Shown: one piece after another, positions 1 through 11,398 of the stretch | Layout of the letters: every line of letters starts with the position of its first letter | How positions within the stretch are numbered: the first letter of the stretch is position 1 | DNA from: Pandoraea vervacti | GTDB taxonomy: Bacteria > Pseudomonadota > Gammaproteobacteria > Burkholderiales > Burkholderiaceae | Reading direction: 5' to 3' | Assembly: GCF_000934605.2 (NCBI RefSeq) | Contig: NZ_CP010897.2 | Location: forward strand, 4,216,001 to 4,280,000 | DNA length: 64,000 nt | Notes under the pieces: model-generated | Told to the model about the DNA's origin: nothing | The model's database searches: none | The model's input: the letters and a program-made list of their open reading frames with translations, nothing else | Made by a program: the position numbers and the translations under genes

Positions 1-2
1 TG

Positions 3-413
3 CTCACGCTCGTGGTGCTGGAATGGGCCTATTTCGCGCGAACGGCGCGCGGGCAGGCGCTGGTCGAATCGCGTCGCGAGTATGTCGAAGCCGCACGTTG
101 CCAGGCCATTCCGAACTGGCGCATCGTGCTCGGTCACATCCTGCCGAATTGCCTGCCGTCGCTGATCGTCGTCGGCACACTCCAGGTCGCCCGCGCGATC
201 ACGCTTGAAGCCACGCTCTCGTTCCTGGGTCTCGGCGTGCCGGTCACCGAGCCGTCGCTCGGCCTGCTCATCTTCAACGGCTATCAGACGATGCTCTCCG
301 GCGAATACTGGATCAGCGTGTATCCCGGCCTGGCGCTGCTCGTCACCGTCGTCGCCATCAATCTCGTGGGCGATCGCCTGCGCGACGTGTTCAATCCAAG
401 GTTGCAGAAATGA
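3..413 (+). CDS. ABC transporter permease, C-terminal part (DppC/OppC type), cut by window start
   Basis: Inner-membrane permease of a peptide/nickel-type ABC importer. Only the C-terminal 136 residues are in the window and the frame is open to the left edge. It contains the EAA-type loop that contacts the ATPases (EAARCQAIPNWRIVLGHILP near the start) and then at least two hydrophobic segments, ending in RLRDVFNPRLQK, a typical DppC/OppC tail. Its stop overlaps the next start in an ATGA junction, so it is translated with the two ATPase genes that follow. Substrate cannot be read from the sequence. Confidence 0.9.
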   Translation, partial: LTLVVLEWAYFARTARGQALVESRREYVEAARCQAIPNWRIVLGHILPNCLPSLIVVGTLQVARAITLEATLSFLGLGVPVTEPSLGLLIFNGYQTMLSGEYWISVYPGLALLVTVVAINLVGDRLRDVFNPRLQK

Positions 414-1438
414 GCGGCGCTGTGTCATCTCCCTCCACCCCGGCAGCGGCATCGTCGCCACTCACACTGGAAGTGCGGAACCTGCGCACACAATTCGTCA
501 CGCGAGCCGGCACCTTGCCCGCCGTGGACGACGTGTCGTTCTCGCTGCCGCCGGGTCACATCATGGGCCTCGTCGGCGAGTCCGGTTCGGGCAAATCGGT
601 AACCGGCTTTTCGATCATGGGTCTGGTCGATGCGCCGGGTCGCGTCGTCGGCGGCGAAGTGCTGTTCCAGGGCCGCGATCTCACGAAGATGTCCGCTGGC
701 GAGTTGCGCCACCTGCAAGGCAATCGCATTGCGATGATCCTTCAGGATCCGATGATGACGCTCAATCCGGTGCTGCGTGTCGATGCGCAGATGATCGAAG
801 CGGTGCGCGCGCATCGGAAGGTGTCGAAATCCCAGGCACGCGATCTTGCTCGCGAGACGCTCGGCATGATGGGCATTCCGAGCCCGGACGAGCGTTTGCG
901 CGCTTATCCGCACCAGCTCTCGGGCGGCATGCGCCAACGGGTGGCCATCGCCATTGCCATGCTGCATCGCCCCGACCTCATCATCGCGGACGAGCCCACC
1001 ACCGCGCTCGACGTCACGATTCAGGCGCAGATTCTTTCGGAAGTGCAGAAGCTCGCGCGCCAGAACGGCACCGCGCTCATCTGGATCACGCATGACCTGT
1101 CGGTCGTCGCCGGTCTGGCCGACACGCTGGCGGTGATGTATGCCGGGCGCATCGTCGAGCAAGGCGCGGTCGACGCCGTGCTCGACGCGCCGCAACACCC
1201 CTACACCGCGGGCCTCATCGGCAGCTTGCCCAGCCTGAACAAGCGTGGACAGCGCCTGCGTCAGATCCCTGGCATGACGCCGAATCTGTTGAACATGCCG
1301 GCGGGCTGCGCGTTCGCATCGCGCTGCGCCTATGCCACGGCCGCCTGCGGCGAGCGTCCGAAGATGACGCAAACGTCGCCGGGCCGCCTCGTGCGTTGCT
1401 TCCATCCGGGCGCTGCGCTGCAAAAGGAGAGGGTATGA
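410..1438 (+). CDS. peptide-type ABC transporter ATP-binding protein (DppD/OppD type)
   Basis: First of two ATPases that drive the importer. It is 342 residues with Walker A GESGSGKS at 56-63, signature LSGGMRQRV near 170 and Walker B LIIADEPTTALD near 189. The C-terminal oligopeptide-transporter extension carries the cysteine set CAFASRC...C...RCFHP that in this family holds an iron-sulfur cluster. The start overlaps the permease stop (ATGA at 410) and the stop overlaps the next ATPase start (ATGA at 1435). A fused or missing motif is not seen. Confidence 0.95.
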   Translation: MSGAVSSPSTPAAASSPLTLEVRNLRTQFVTRAGTLPAVDDVSFSLPPGHIMGLVGESGSGKSVTGFSIMGLVDAPGRVVGGEVLFQGRDLTKMSAGELRHLQGNRIAMILQDPMMTLNPVLRVDAQMIEAVRAHRKVSKSQARDLARETLGMMGIPSPDERLRAYPHQLSGGMRQRVAIAIAMLHRPDLIIADEPTTALDVTIQAQILSEVQKLARQNGTALIWITHDLSVVAGLADTLAVMYAGRIVEQGAVDAVLDAPQHPYTAGLIGSLPSLNKRGQRLRQIPGMTPNLLNMPAGCAFASRCAYATAACGERPKMTQTSPGRLVRCFHPGAALQKERV

Positions 1439-2523
1439 ATTCGCCGCTGCCCCAAGGTCAGTCGGGCCAGACTGGCCACCCGGCCGGTGCCGGCTACGGC
1501 AAGACGACGAGCCCGAGCGCGACACTGCCGGCGCCGATCGTGTCGCTGCGCGGCGTGAGCAAGCGCTTCGGCGAGCGCAAGGTCGGCGCGACCGGGCGCC
1601 TGCTCGAGCGCGTCGGACTGGCGCACCCGCCTGCCGTCGTGCGCGCGGTCGACAACGTCGATCTGATCGTCAAGCCGGGCGAAGTCGTCGGTCTCGTGGG
1701 CGAATCGGGCTGTGGCAAGTCCACGCTCGGGCGCATGCTCGCCGGATTGCTCAAGCCGTCCGCCGGTGAAGTGCAGATTCATGGACGCCCCGCGCAGTCG
1801 CTGAGCGCGGACGAACAGCGCGACGCGCGTCTGAAGATCCAGATGATCTTTCAGGATCCGTACGCGAGCCTGAACCCGCGCCTGCGCATCGATCGCATCG
1901 TCGGCGAAGGCGCGCTCGTGCATGGGCTCACGGACCGCGCCGGGTTCGACGATTACGTCAGCGCGCAATTGCAGCGTGCGGGCCTCGATCCGGCGTTGCG
2001 TCATCGCTATCCGCACCAGTTCAGCGGCGGGCAGCGTCAGCGCATCGGCATCGCCCGGGCGCTGGCGGTCAACCCCGATCTGCTGGTGTGCGACGAAGCC
2101 GTCGCCGCGCTCGACGTCTCGATTCAGGCGCAGATCCTGAATCTCTTCATGGATCTTCGCGAGCAACTGCGGCTCACCTACGTCTTCATCAGCCATGACC
2201 TCGGCGTGGTCGAGCATCTCTCGGATCGCGTGGTCATCATGTATCTGGGACGCATCGTCGAGAGCGCACCGGTCGAGGAAGTCTTCCGTCGCCCGAACCA
2301 TCCGTACACGCAGGCGTTGCTCGCCGAGATTCCTCGCATCGACGTGCGTCACAAGACCTTTTCTGCGATCCGGGGCGAGATCCCGAGCCCGATCGCGCCG
2401 CCGAGCGGTTGCCACTTCCATCCGCGATGTCCGCATGCCATGCCGCGATGCCGCACGGAAGTGCCCACGCTGCGCGGTGTGGCCATCAATCACGTGAGTG
2501 CTTGTCACCTTAACGATCAGTGA
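1435..2523 (+). CDS. peptide-type ABC transporter ATP-binding protein (DppF/OppF type)
   Basis: Second ATPase of the importer, 362 residues. Walker A GESGCGKS is at 89-96, signature FSGGQRQRIG near 196 and Walker B LLVCDEAVAALD near 216. The Walker B region reads DEAVAALD where DEPVSALD is usual, but the catalytic Glu is kept. The C-terminal cysteine motif (CHFHPRCPHAMPRC) is present. I chose ATG 1435 because it overlaps the upstream stop (ATGA) and follows AAAAGGAGAGGG; upstream in-frame codons lie inside the preceding gene. An extra segment of about 30 residues (35-65) lies between the first strand and Walker A. Confidence 0.95.
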   Translation: MNSPLPQGQSGQTGHPAGAGYGKTTSPSATLPAPIVSLRGVSKRFGERKVGATGRLLERVGLAHPPAVVRAVDNVDLIVKPGEVVGLVGESGCGKSTLGRMLAGLLKPSAGEVQIHGRPAQSLSADEQRDARLKIQMIFQDPYASLNPRLRIDRIVGEGALVHGLTDRAGFDDYVSAQLQRAGLDPALRHRYPHQFSGGQRQRIGIARALAVNPDLLVCDEAVAALDVSIQAQILNLFMDLREQLRLTYVFISHDLGVVEHLSDRVVIMYLGRIVESAPVEEVFRRPNHPYTQALLAEIPRIDVRHKTFSAIRGEIPSPIAPPSGCHFHPRCPHAMPRCRTEVPTLRGVAINHVSACHLNDQ

Positions 2524-2574
2524 CCGACGTCACTGACTTTTCACCTCCTCCCCAACGACCAGGATCGATTGATA

Positions 2575-4152
2575 ATGAAACGCTTCTTGTTGTCCTCTCT
2601 GGCGGCGGCCTTGCTCGTGACGAGCGCGGCGGCGTCTGCCCAAAACAATCAGACGCTGCGCATCGCGTTTGCCGACCCGCTGTCCTCGCTCGACCCGCAA
2701 CTGAACAATCATGCGGGCGACCGTTCCGTCGGCCTGCACTTCTGGGATCTGCTCGTCGAGAACAAGTGGAACAAGCTCCAGCCGGGTCTGGCCGTGTCGT
2801 GGAAGGCGCTCGACGCGAAGACATGGGAATTCAAGCTGCGCCCGAACGTGAAGTGGCAAGACGGTCAGCCCTTTACGGCGGCCGACGTCATCTTCTCGTA
2901 CCAGCGCGCCCGCAACGTGCCGGGCAGCGTGGCTACGTACGCCGGCTACCTGCGCACCATCGACACGATGAGCTCGCCCGATCCGCTCACGCTCGTCGTC
3001 AAGACAAAGATCCCGAACCCGGATCTGCCGCTCAACCTCGCTTCGGTGCATATCGTCAGCAAGCATGTGGGTGAGAAGTCGAATACCGACGATTACAACG
3101 CCGGTCGTGCGATGGTCGGCACGGGGCCGTTCAAGTATGTCTCGTACGTGCCGGGCGACCGTGTGGAGATGGTGCGCAACGACAACTACTGGGCGGGCAA
3201 GTCGGAGTGGGAGAAGGTCGACTACCGCTACATCAACAACGGTGCGGCGCGTACCGCCGCGCTGCTCGCCGGCGACGTCGACGTGATCGACAAGGTCTCG
3301 GCGTCGGACATTCCGCGCCTGAAGAAGGCGCCGAACGTGACGGTCTATCCGTACCCGGGTCTGCGCGTGATGCTGCTCCAGCCGACGTTCCGCGAAGGCG
3401 CCAACCAGTACATCACCGATAACGCGGGCAAGCCGCTGGCAAAAAACCCGCTGCTCGACGTGCGCGTGCGTCGTGCGCTTTCGCTCGCCATCAATCGCGA
3501 AGCCATCGTCTCGCGCATCATGCAAGGCACGGCCAGCGTGGCCAACCAGTGGATGCCGAAGGATACGTTCGGCTACAACCCTGACGTGAAGGACATTCCG
3601 TTCGATGCCGCGCAGGCCAAGAAGCTGCTCGCCGAAGCCGGTTTCCCGGAAGGGTTCAAACTGACGATGCACGTGCCGAACGACCGCTACCCGCTGGGTC
3701 CGGAAACGGCGCAGGCCGTGGCGCAGTTCTGGACGCGCATCGGCGTGAAGACGCAAGTGGAAGTGGTGCCCTGGGCGGTGTATTCGAGCCGTGCGAACAA
3801 GAACGAGTACGCTGTGACGATGCTGGCATGGGGTAACGGCACGGGCGAGGCGAGCTACGCGCTGGTGAACGTGCTGGCGACCGTCGACCCGAAGAAGGGC
3901 CTCGGTGCGTCGAACTGGGGGCATTACAGCAACCCGGCGATCGACAAGGCGCTCGATGCGTCGACCGCCGAATTCGACGAAGGCAAGCGCGAAGCGATCC
4001 TGCGTCAGTCGGTGAAGGTGGAGACGGACGACGTCGGCACGATTCCGCTGTATCACTACCAGAACATCTGGGCCGCACGTAAGGGCCTGAAGGTCACGCC
4101 GTTCACGAGCGATCGCACCGTTGCGATGCAAGTGACCAAGGCGGCGAAGTAA
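2575..4152 (+). CDS. ABC transporter substrate-binding protein (SBP_bac_5 family)
   Basis: Periplasmic solute receptor for the importer encoded just upstream. It is 525 residues and starts with a clear Sec signal peptide (MKRFLLSSLAAALLVTSAAASA, cut before QNNQTL). The mature part follows the family-5 pattern: the LEP-like LQPGLAVSWKALDAKTWEFKLRPNVKW block, then VDYRYINNGAARTAALLAGDVDVID, then RRALSLAINREAIV. ATG 2575 is chosen over the TTG two codons earlier because it begins the signal peptide. The gap to the ATPase gene is 51 bp. The family binds peptides, but also opines, glutathione and nickel, so the ligand is open. The co-located CMD and hydrolase genes suggest an unusual organic substrate. 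Confidence 0.93.
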   Translation: MKRFLLSSLAAALLVTSAAASAQNNQTLRIAFADPLSSLDPQLNNHAGDRSVGLHFWDLLVENKWNKLQPGLAVSWKALDAKTWEFKLRPNVKWQDGQPFTAADVIFSYQRARNVPGSVATYAGYLRTIDTMSSPDPLTLVVKTKIPNPDLPLNLASVHIVSKHVGEKSNTDDYNAGRAMVGTGPFKYVSYVPGDRVEMVRNDNYWAGKSEWEKVDYRYINNGAARTAALLAGDVDVIDKVSASDIPRLKKAPNVTVYPYPGLRVMLLQPTFREGANQYITDNAGKPLAKNPLLDVRVRRALSLAINREAIVSRIMQGTASVANQWMPKDTFGYNPDVKDIPFDAAQAKKLLAEAGFPEGFKLTMHVPNDRYPLGPETAQAVAQFWTRIGVKTQVEVVPWAVYSSRANKNEYAVTMLAWGNGTGEASYALVNVLATVDPKKGLGASNWGHYSNPAIDKALDASTAEFDEGKREAILRQSVKVETDDVGTIPLYHYQNIWAARKGLKVTPFTSDRTVAMQVTKAAK

Positions 4153-4167
4153 GCCGGTCGCCACGTT

Positions 4168-5523
4168 ATGACGTCATCGCAAACTTCGTCGCGCGCTTCG
4201 TCTCTGTCCTCGTCGCTGACATTAACGGCGACGCCCGCCGATGCGCTGATCGACGTGCCGCGCCACCTCGTGGTGCGCGGTGCGGCACCCGGCGCGCACG
4301 TCACGCTCACCGCTCGCACCGCGCGGGCGGGGGGTGTGGTCTGGCACGCACAGGCGACCTTTGTCGCGGACGCCGACGGCGTCGTCGACGTCGCGCGTGA
4401 CGCGCCGGTGAGCGGCAGCTATCGCGGCGTGTCCGCGATGGGTCTGGTCTGGTCTCAGGTGCCGGAAGACGGCAAGAGCCGCGACGTGTTCCCGCAACCG
4501 GTCATGGCGCCGCTACTGACGACGGTGGTGGCGCAGGCCGGCGGCGGGGAATCGTCGTCGGTATCGTTCACCCAACGACTCGCCGCCGAGGGCGTGACGC
4601 GACGCGAAGTGCGTGATGACGGGCTCGTCGGCACGCTGTATCTGCCGCCGGACGACGGGCCTCACCCTGCCGTCATGATCCTCAATGGGTCGGGCGGCGG
4701 GATCAACGAGCCCCGTGCGGCGTTGTACGCATCGCATGGTTATGCGGCGTTTGCGCTCGGATACTTCAAGGGTCCGGGGTTGCCCGATTACATCTCCAAT
4801 ACGCCGCTCGAGTACTTCAAGAACGGCATGGACTGGTTGCGGCGCACCGTGCAGCCGGCGCATGACTTCGTGGCGCTGTCGGGCCAGTCGCGTGGGGGCG
4901 AGTTGGTGCTGTTGCTCGGCGCGACGTTCCCCGAGGCCGTCTCCGCGGTGATCGGTTACGTGCCGAGCGCATTGATTCACAGTGCGCAGAATGCCTGCGA
5001 TCCGGCCATTGGACGGGAAGGTCCGACCTGGTTGCTGGATGGCAAGCCGCTGCCGCATATCTGGGAAAACAATCGGACTGCGTCGTGGGCGCCGTTCGAT
5101 GAAGGCCCGCCGCCGCACCGTCACACCAAGGCGATGCTCACAGCGCTGGATGACCCGCAGGCCGTCGAACGCGCCCGTATCCCCGTAGAGAAGATTCGCG
5201 GGCCGGTGATGTTGCTCTCGGCGGAGGATGACGGCTCCTGGCCGTCGAGCCTTTACTCTCGGATGGTGACGCAGCGGCTCGCCGCCCACTCCCATCCGTA
5301 TGCTGTCGAGCATCTCGATTTCGACCATGCGGGACATGCCATCGTCTTTCCGTACGTGCCAACAACACAGTTGATCTACGCGCATCCGGTCTCCGGCAAG
5401 ATCAGCACCAGTGGTGGAGACCCCGAAGCCAATGCGTACGCCGACGAGCGTTCGTGGGCCGGCGTGCAGGCATTCCTCGCGCAGGCGGTGGCCGAGCGCG
5501 CCCAATCACAAGGACAATCATGA
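4168..5523 (+). CDS. acyl-CoA thioester hydrolase/BAAT-like serine hydrolase
   Basis: Cytoplasmic alpha/beta hydrolase of 451 residues. The first 140 residues resemble the beta-sandwich domain of acyl-CoA thioesterases and bile-acid-CoA:amino-acid N-acyltransferases (VRGAAPGAHVTLTARTARAGGVVWHAQATF, then VSGSYRGVSAMGLVWSQVP). The C-terminal half is the dienelactone-hydrolase fold with a nucleophile elbow GQSRGG (Ser241, where human BAAT has Cys), an oxyanion-side ILNGSGGGI motif and a late DHAGHAI that can supply the His. The gene follows the binding-protein gene by 15 bp and overlaps the CMD gene after it (ATGA at 5520). A role in releasing a thioester or amide from the imported compound is inference. 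Confidence 0.8.
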   Translation: MTSSQTSSRASSLSSSLTLTATPADALIDVPRHLVVRGAAPGAHVTLTARTARAGGVVWHAQATFVADADGVVDVARDAPVSGSYRGVSAMGLVWSQVPEDGKSRDVFPQPVMAPLLTTVVAQAGGGESSSVSFTQRLAAEGVTRREVRDDGLVGTLYLPPDDGPHPAVMILNGSGGGINEPRAALYASHGYAAFALGYFKGPGLPDYISNTPLEYFKNGMDWLRRTVQPAHDFVALSGQSRGGELVLLLGATFPEAVSAVIGYVPSALIHSAQNACDPAIGREGPTWLLDGKPLPHIWENNRTASWAPFDEGPPPHRHTKAMLTALDDPQAVERARIPVEKIRGPVMLLSAEDDGSWPSSLYSRMVTQRLAAHSHPYAVEHLDFDHAGHAIVFPYVPTTQLIYAHPVSGKISTSGGDPEANAYADERSWAGVQAFLAQAVAERAQSQGQS

Positions 5524-6056
5524 CTGTCAGCCATCAATACGACATTGCCAGCGATCTCGTCGACCGCGTAGCGGGATTGACGCCGGGGTCGGCAACGCAT
5601 ACGTTGCGTCACGCACGCGACAAGGTCGCTGCGGCGACGCAGGGAAGTTACGAAGGACTGTTCGATCCGGCGCTCGCGGGCATTACGCTCGTCGAGCGTT
5701 TGCTCGTGGCGTTGTATGCGAGCCGTCTGACGCCGTCCGCTGCGCTTGCGGCGCACTACCGGAGCGAACTGGGCAAGCACGACGTCGATGCGGCGCAGTT
5801 GAAGGCCGTCGAAGCCGGCTCGCCGGAGGATGTGACGGATGCGCGTCTGCGCGCGATCCTGACGTTCACGAAGACGCTCATCGAGAACCCCGTCGCCGGT
5901 GACAAGGCAGCCTTGCACAAGCTGCCGGCGGCTGGACTGACGACGCCGGCCATCGTTGCATTGGCACAACTGATTGCATTTCTGTCGTACCAGACGCGTC
6001 TGGTCGCGGGTCTGCAAGCGCTCAAACAACTGGCTCCGCAGGAGACGACAGCATGA
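5520..6056 (+). CDS. CMD-domain protein (resembles the Avi_7170 family), no redox cysteines
   Basis: A 178-residue alpha-helical protein of the carboxymuconolactone decarboxylase/AhpD superfamily. I recall a two-protein set (Avi_7170 and Avi_7169 families) that co-occurs with peptide-type ABC importers, and this gene fits the first member. It has no Cys residue, so it cannot carry out the CxxC peroxidase chemistry of AhpD itself. ATG 5520 is chosen because it overlaps the hydrolase stop (ATGA); the frame is open further upstream, inside that gene. Its own stop overlaps the next start at 6053, so the two CMD proteins are made together and may form a heteromer (inference). Confidence 0.8.
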   Translation: MTVSHQYDIASDLVDRVAGLTPGSATHTLRHARDKVAAATQGSYEGLFDPALAGITLVERLLVALYASRLTPSAALAAHYRSELGKHDVDAAQLKAVEAGSPEDVTDARLRAILTFTKTLIENPVAGDKAALHKLPAAGLTTPAIVALAQLIAFLSYQTRLVAGLQALKQLAPQETTA

Positions 6057-6649
6057 GTGACATCATTCGTTCGCATGGCTTTACCAACGAGTCGCTCGAC
6101 TGGGATGCGTGGCTCGACGTCGTCGAACTCGACAAGGCAACGCCGGAGCAGGTGGCGGTATTGGAAGAAAGCCATCCGAAGGCCAAGACATCGGATTATT
6201 ACCTCTTCCTCGTGCATCAACCCGAGATCTTGCGCCAACGCTCGGCGGCGTTCAACGCCATCATGTACGCGCCGGGAGGAATGCCGCGCGCCGAGCGTGA
6301 GTTGTCGACGACGGTTGTCTCGCGTATCAATGGATGTGTGTATTGTGCGTCGGTGCATGCGCAGCGTTTCGAGCAGTTGGCGAAGCGCAATGATGTGATC
6401 CGTGAAGTGTTCGACGAACCCCGCACGGCCGGGACGACCGATCGCGAAAAAGCGATCGCCCAGTTCTCGATCGCGTTGACGGAAAAACCGGGCGATGTGC
6501 GTGCGGAGCAGTTGCAGGCGTTGCGCGACGTGGGTTTGACGGATGCGGAGATTCTGGACCTCATTCACTCGATTGCCATCTTCGCGTGGGCGAACCGTCT
6601 TATGTTGAATCTGGGCGAGCCTGTATTCCCGGAGGCATCGGCGGGGTAA
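6053..6649 (+). CDS. alkylhydroperoxidase-domain protein (resembles the Avi_7169 family)
   Basis: A 198-residue CMD/AhpD-superfamily protein. It has the active-site motif CVYCASVHAQR with Cys95, Cys98 and His102, the arrangement AhpD-type enzymes use for peroxide reduction or a related thiol reaction. Translation is coupled to the preceding CMD gene (ATGA at 6053). It is the last gene before a strong terminator at 6689, so the transcription unit runs from the ABC genes to here. The physiological substrate is unknown. The asymmetric pair (one member with CxxC, one without) suggests a catalytic and a structural subunit, which is inference. Confidence 0.85.
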   Translation: MSDIIRSHGFTNESLDWDAWLDVVELDKATPEQVAVLEESHPKAKTSDYYLFLVHQPEILRQRSAAFNAIMYAPGGMPRAERELSTTVVSRINGCVYCASVHAQRFEQLAKRNDVIREVFDEPRTAGTTDREKAIAQFSIALTEKPGDVRAEQLQALRDVGLTDAEILDLIHSIAIFAWANRLMLNLGEPVFPEASAG

Positions 6650-6688
6650 GCCACGCAGCGCTTCTGATAAGCAACGTGACGCTTCACG

Positions 6689-6724
6689 AAAAAACGCGCT
6701 GTCCGTCTGGGCAGCGCGTTTTTT
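6689..6724. terminator. strong bidirectional intrinsic terminator
   Basis: A 13-bp stem with six A on the left arm and six T on the right arm (AAAAAACGCGCTG paired with CAGCGCGTTTTTT, 10-base loop). It ends the ABC/CMD operon on the plus strand. The A-run also makes it a terminator for any minus-strand transcript coming out of the repeat region to its right. Confidence 0.9.
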
Positions 6725-6735
6725 ATGTCATCAGG

Positions 6736-7158
6736 TGATTGGCGCGGAGGGCGCCGCCGACGACGAATGCAGCGTAGCCGAAAGCCGCAAAGCAGGAAGC
6801 GGATCCCAACGATACAAACCAAGTGCCTGGGTCTCCCAAGATCGAATCTCTCAGCGACATGGCGCCAAAGGTGAACGCAAGGCCTCGGGAGGTAGAGCGC
6901 TCCTGACGCACTCGCGATGCGATGGAGCGAAGTGGCGTCAAAACATTGAGTGATTGGCGCGGAGGGGCACCCCCGACGACGAATGCAGCCTGGCCGGAAG
7001 CCGCAAAACAGAAAGCGGATCCCAACGATACAACCCAAGTGCCTCGGTCTCCCAAGATCGAATCTCTCAGCGACATGGCGCAAAAGGCGAGCGCACGGCC
7101 TCGGGAGGTAGAGCGCTCCTGACGCACTCGCCATGCGATGGAGTGAAGTGGCGCTGAA
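6736..7158. repeat. tandem duplication of a 215-bp element (two copies)
   Basis: Copy 1 runs 6736-6950 and copy 2 from 6951 to about 7158. Both start TGATTGGCGCGGAGG and share long identical blocks (for example GATCGAATCTCTCAGCGACA, near 6841 and 7056). By eye they are close to 90% identical over about 205 bp. On the minus strand, reading frames run through both copies and include a 45-residue hydrophobic ORF ending at 6723 directly before the terminator, but most differences between the copies change amino acids and no ribosome binding site precedes the ATG. I therefore list it as a repeat, not a gene. It sits between the CMD operon terminator and the rrn terminator. Confidence 0.85.
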
Positions 7159-7464
7159 AGGGTCAGTGGCTCGACACCGGTTTGCGCAACCATTGTCGGG
7201 TGTCGGTCCCCCACCGGGGAAGAAGAACCAAAATCAGCGCGATCTGCGCGCGCAGACCCCAACGAGATTACTCGGGGATGATGCACGGAGGATCGCGAAC
7301 GCAGACGTTGTATCGCCAGATGCCGACTAGCGCGGGCCCCAACCGGAGTTTGTGGGCACTGCACTGTAGAAAATGGATGGGCGCACAAAAGAATCGTCGC
7401 TCCTCAGCCCTCGCACCAGCGCGAACGGCGGACGTTGCCGACATTACTCGCGGCATCGCCCTGC
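7159..7464. other. non-genic spacer between the 215-bp duplication and the heptamer array
   Basis: About 300 bp of normal-GC sequence with no supported gene. Reading frames here lack ribosome binding sites and run into the repeat array. I see no promoter or hairpin that stands out. Confidence 0.5.
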
Positions 7465-7618
7465 GTGTGGCGTGTGGCGTGTGGCGTGTGGCGTGTGGCG
7501 TCTGGAGTCTGGAGTCTGGAGTCTGGCGTCTGGAGTCTGGCGTCTGGCGTCTGGCGTCTGGAGTCTGGAGTCTGGCGTCTGGCGTCTGGAGTCTGGCGTC
7601 TGGCGTCTGGCGTCTAGA
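7465..7618. repeat. heptamer minisatellite, 22 copies
   Basis: Five perfect copies of GTGTGGC (7465-7499) run directly into seventeen copies of GTCTGGA or GTCTGGC (7500-7618, the last degenerate as GTCTAGA). The A/C difference at position 7 alternates irregularly, as expected from slippage and internal duplication. The array is about 140 bp downstream of the rrn terminator and codes for nothing I can support. Confidence 0.95.
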
Positions 7619-7757
7619 GACGTGATCAGTCCGAGTCTGTCGAGCGGGCAGAGCGGAAGCCTAGAAGTACCGTTACGCTGCGCGTGGACGCGAGATCAAC
7701 CTTGGCGCAGCTTGCGGCTGCGGTCGCGGATTACGCAAAGAATGCGCGCCCAAAAGC

Positions 7758-7793
7758 AAAAACCCCTCGCTACCGGGTAGCAAGGGGTTTTTA
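7758..7793 (-). terminator. rrn operon intrinsic terminator
   Basis: Read on the minus strand this is a GC-rich hairpin (AACCCCT ... AGGGGTT arms with an inner GCTA/TAGC helix) followed by a run of five T. It lies directly after the 5S gene and ends the rrn transcript. Confidence 0.85.
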
Positions 7794-7799
7794 AGGGGA

Positions 7800-7914
7800 G
7801 CCTGACGATTACCTACTTTCACACGGGTATCCGCACTATCATCGGCGTGGAGTCGTTTCACGGTCCTGTTCGGGATGGGAAGGGGTGGTTCCAACTCGCT
7901 ATGGTCATCAGGCA
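7800..7914 (-). rRNA. rrf: 5S ribosomal RNA
   Basis: About 115 nt, recognised by the complementary ends (TGCCTGATGACC at the 5' side, GTCAGGC at the 3' side) and the conserved internal sequence containing CCGAACAGG. It is the last gene of the rrn operon, about 130 nt after the 23S gene. Ends are estimated to within a few bases. Confidence 0.95.
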
Positions 7915-8043
7915 TAACTTGTATGTTCTGCTGGGAGGGTATCCCAACAAAACCAATTCGGAAGAAGCGTAGTACAACAACTTGTGGGTTGTGAGTGTAT
8001 CGGCACAGCGATACTCACACCAGGAAAAACACACTGGTTATAG

Positions 8044-10921
<2,878 letters not shown>

Positions 10922-11211
10922 ATAACGAGTGCGTCTCTCGACACATCCTTTATAGGTTGAGTATTAGCGTTGTGCCGTATTCCAAGTCATCTTTCGATCA
11001 CTTTAAATACTGGTTGATACAATCACAACCCGTACAATTTCCACGCGCCATCTCTAACGCGCTTCCGTTGTACTACTTCTTCTTCCAAATTGTTAAAGAA
11101 CAAATACTGCATGACATTGCTGTCATTCAAAAGCATTCACATTCAGGGATTTACTTCAGAAGTACCACTGAGATAACTTGCTTTTGACTGACATCGATGT
11201 GATCTAAGAAG
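10922..11211 (-). other. 16S-23S spacer, part next to 23S
   Basis: AT-richer transcribed spacer between tRNA-Ala and 23S. It contains a boxA antitermination element (listed separately). The sequence flanking 23S should pair to form the RNase III processing stem. No gene. Confidence 0.7.
11091..11103 (-). promoter_or_regulatory. boxA antitermination element in the rrn spacer
   Basis: On the minus strand the sequence reads TTGTTCTTTAACA, very close to the rrn boxA consensus TGCTCTTTAACA. This element recruits the NusB/NusE complex to keep RNA polymerase elongating through 23S. Confidence 0.8.
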
Positions 11212-11287
11212 TGGTGGAGGATGACGGGATCGAACCGACGACCCCCTGCTTGCAAAGCAGGTGCTCTCCCAGCTGAGCTAATCCCCC
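11212..11287 (-). tRNA. tRNA-Ala (anticodon TGC)
   Basis: 76 nt including the encoded CCA. The minus-strand sequence begins GGGGGATTAGCTCAGCTGG, has the anticodon loop TTTGCAA (TGC) and ends CCTCCACCA. It lies in the 16S-23S spacer, the usual place for tRNA-Ala in proteobacterial rrn operons. Confidence 0.97.
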
Positions 11288-11398
11288 AAAATCAGCCTGA
11301 TTCAGCGTTACAAAAAACCTTGCATACCCATGTATGCAGCGGCTCTTTGTGCCTTGCCTCAGCCAGATTTCTTTCTACCGGACGTCAGTGGAAAGAGT

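Noticed and set aside
7182..7780. Overlapping open frames rich in Gly-Val-Trp across the heptamer array
   Set aside because: A 7-bp unit gives long repetitive frames by chance; no start signal or homologous domain.
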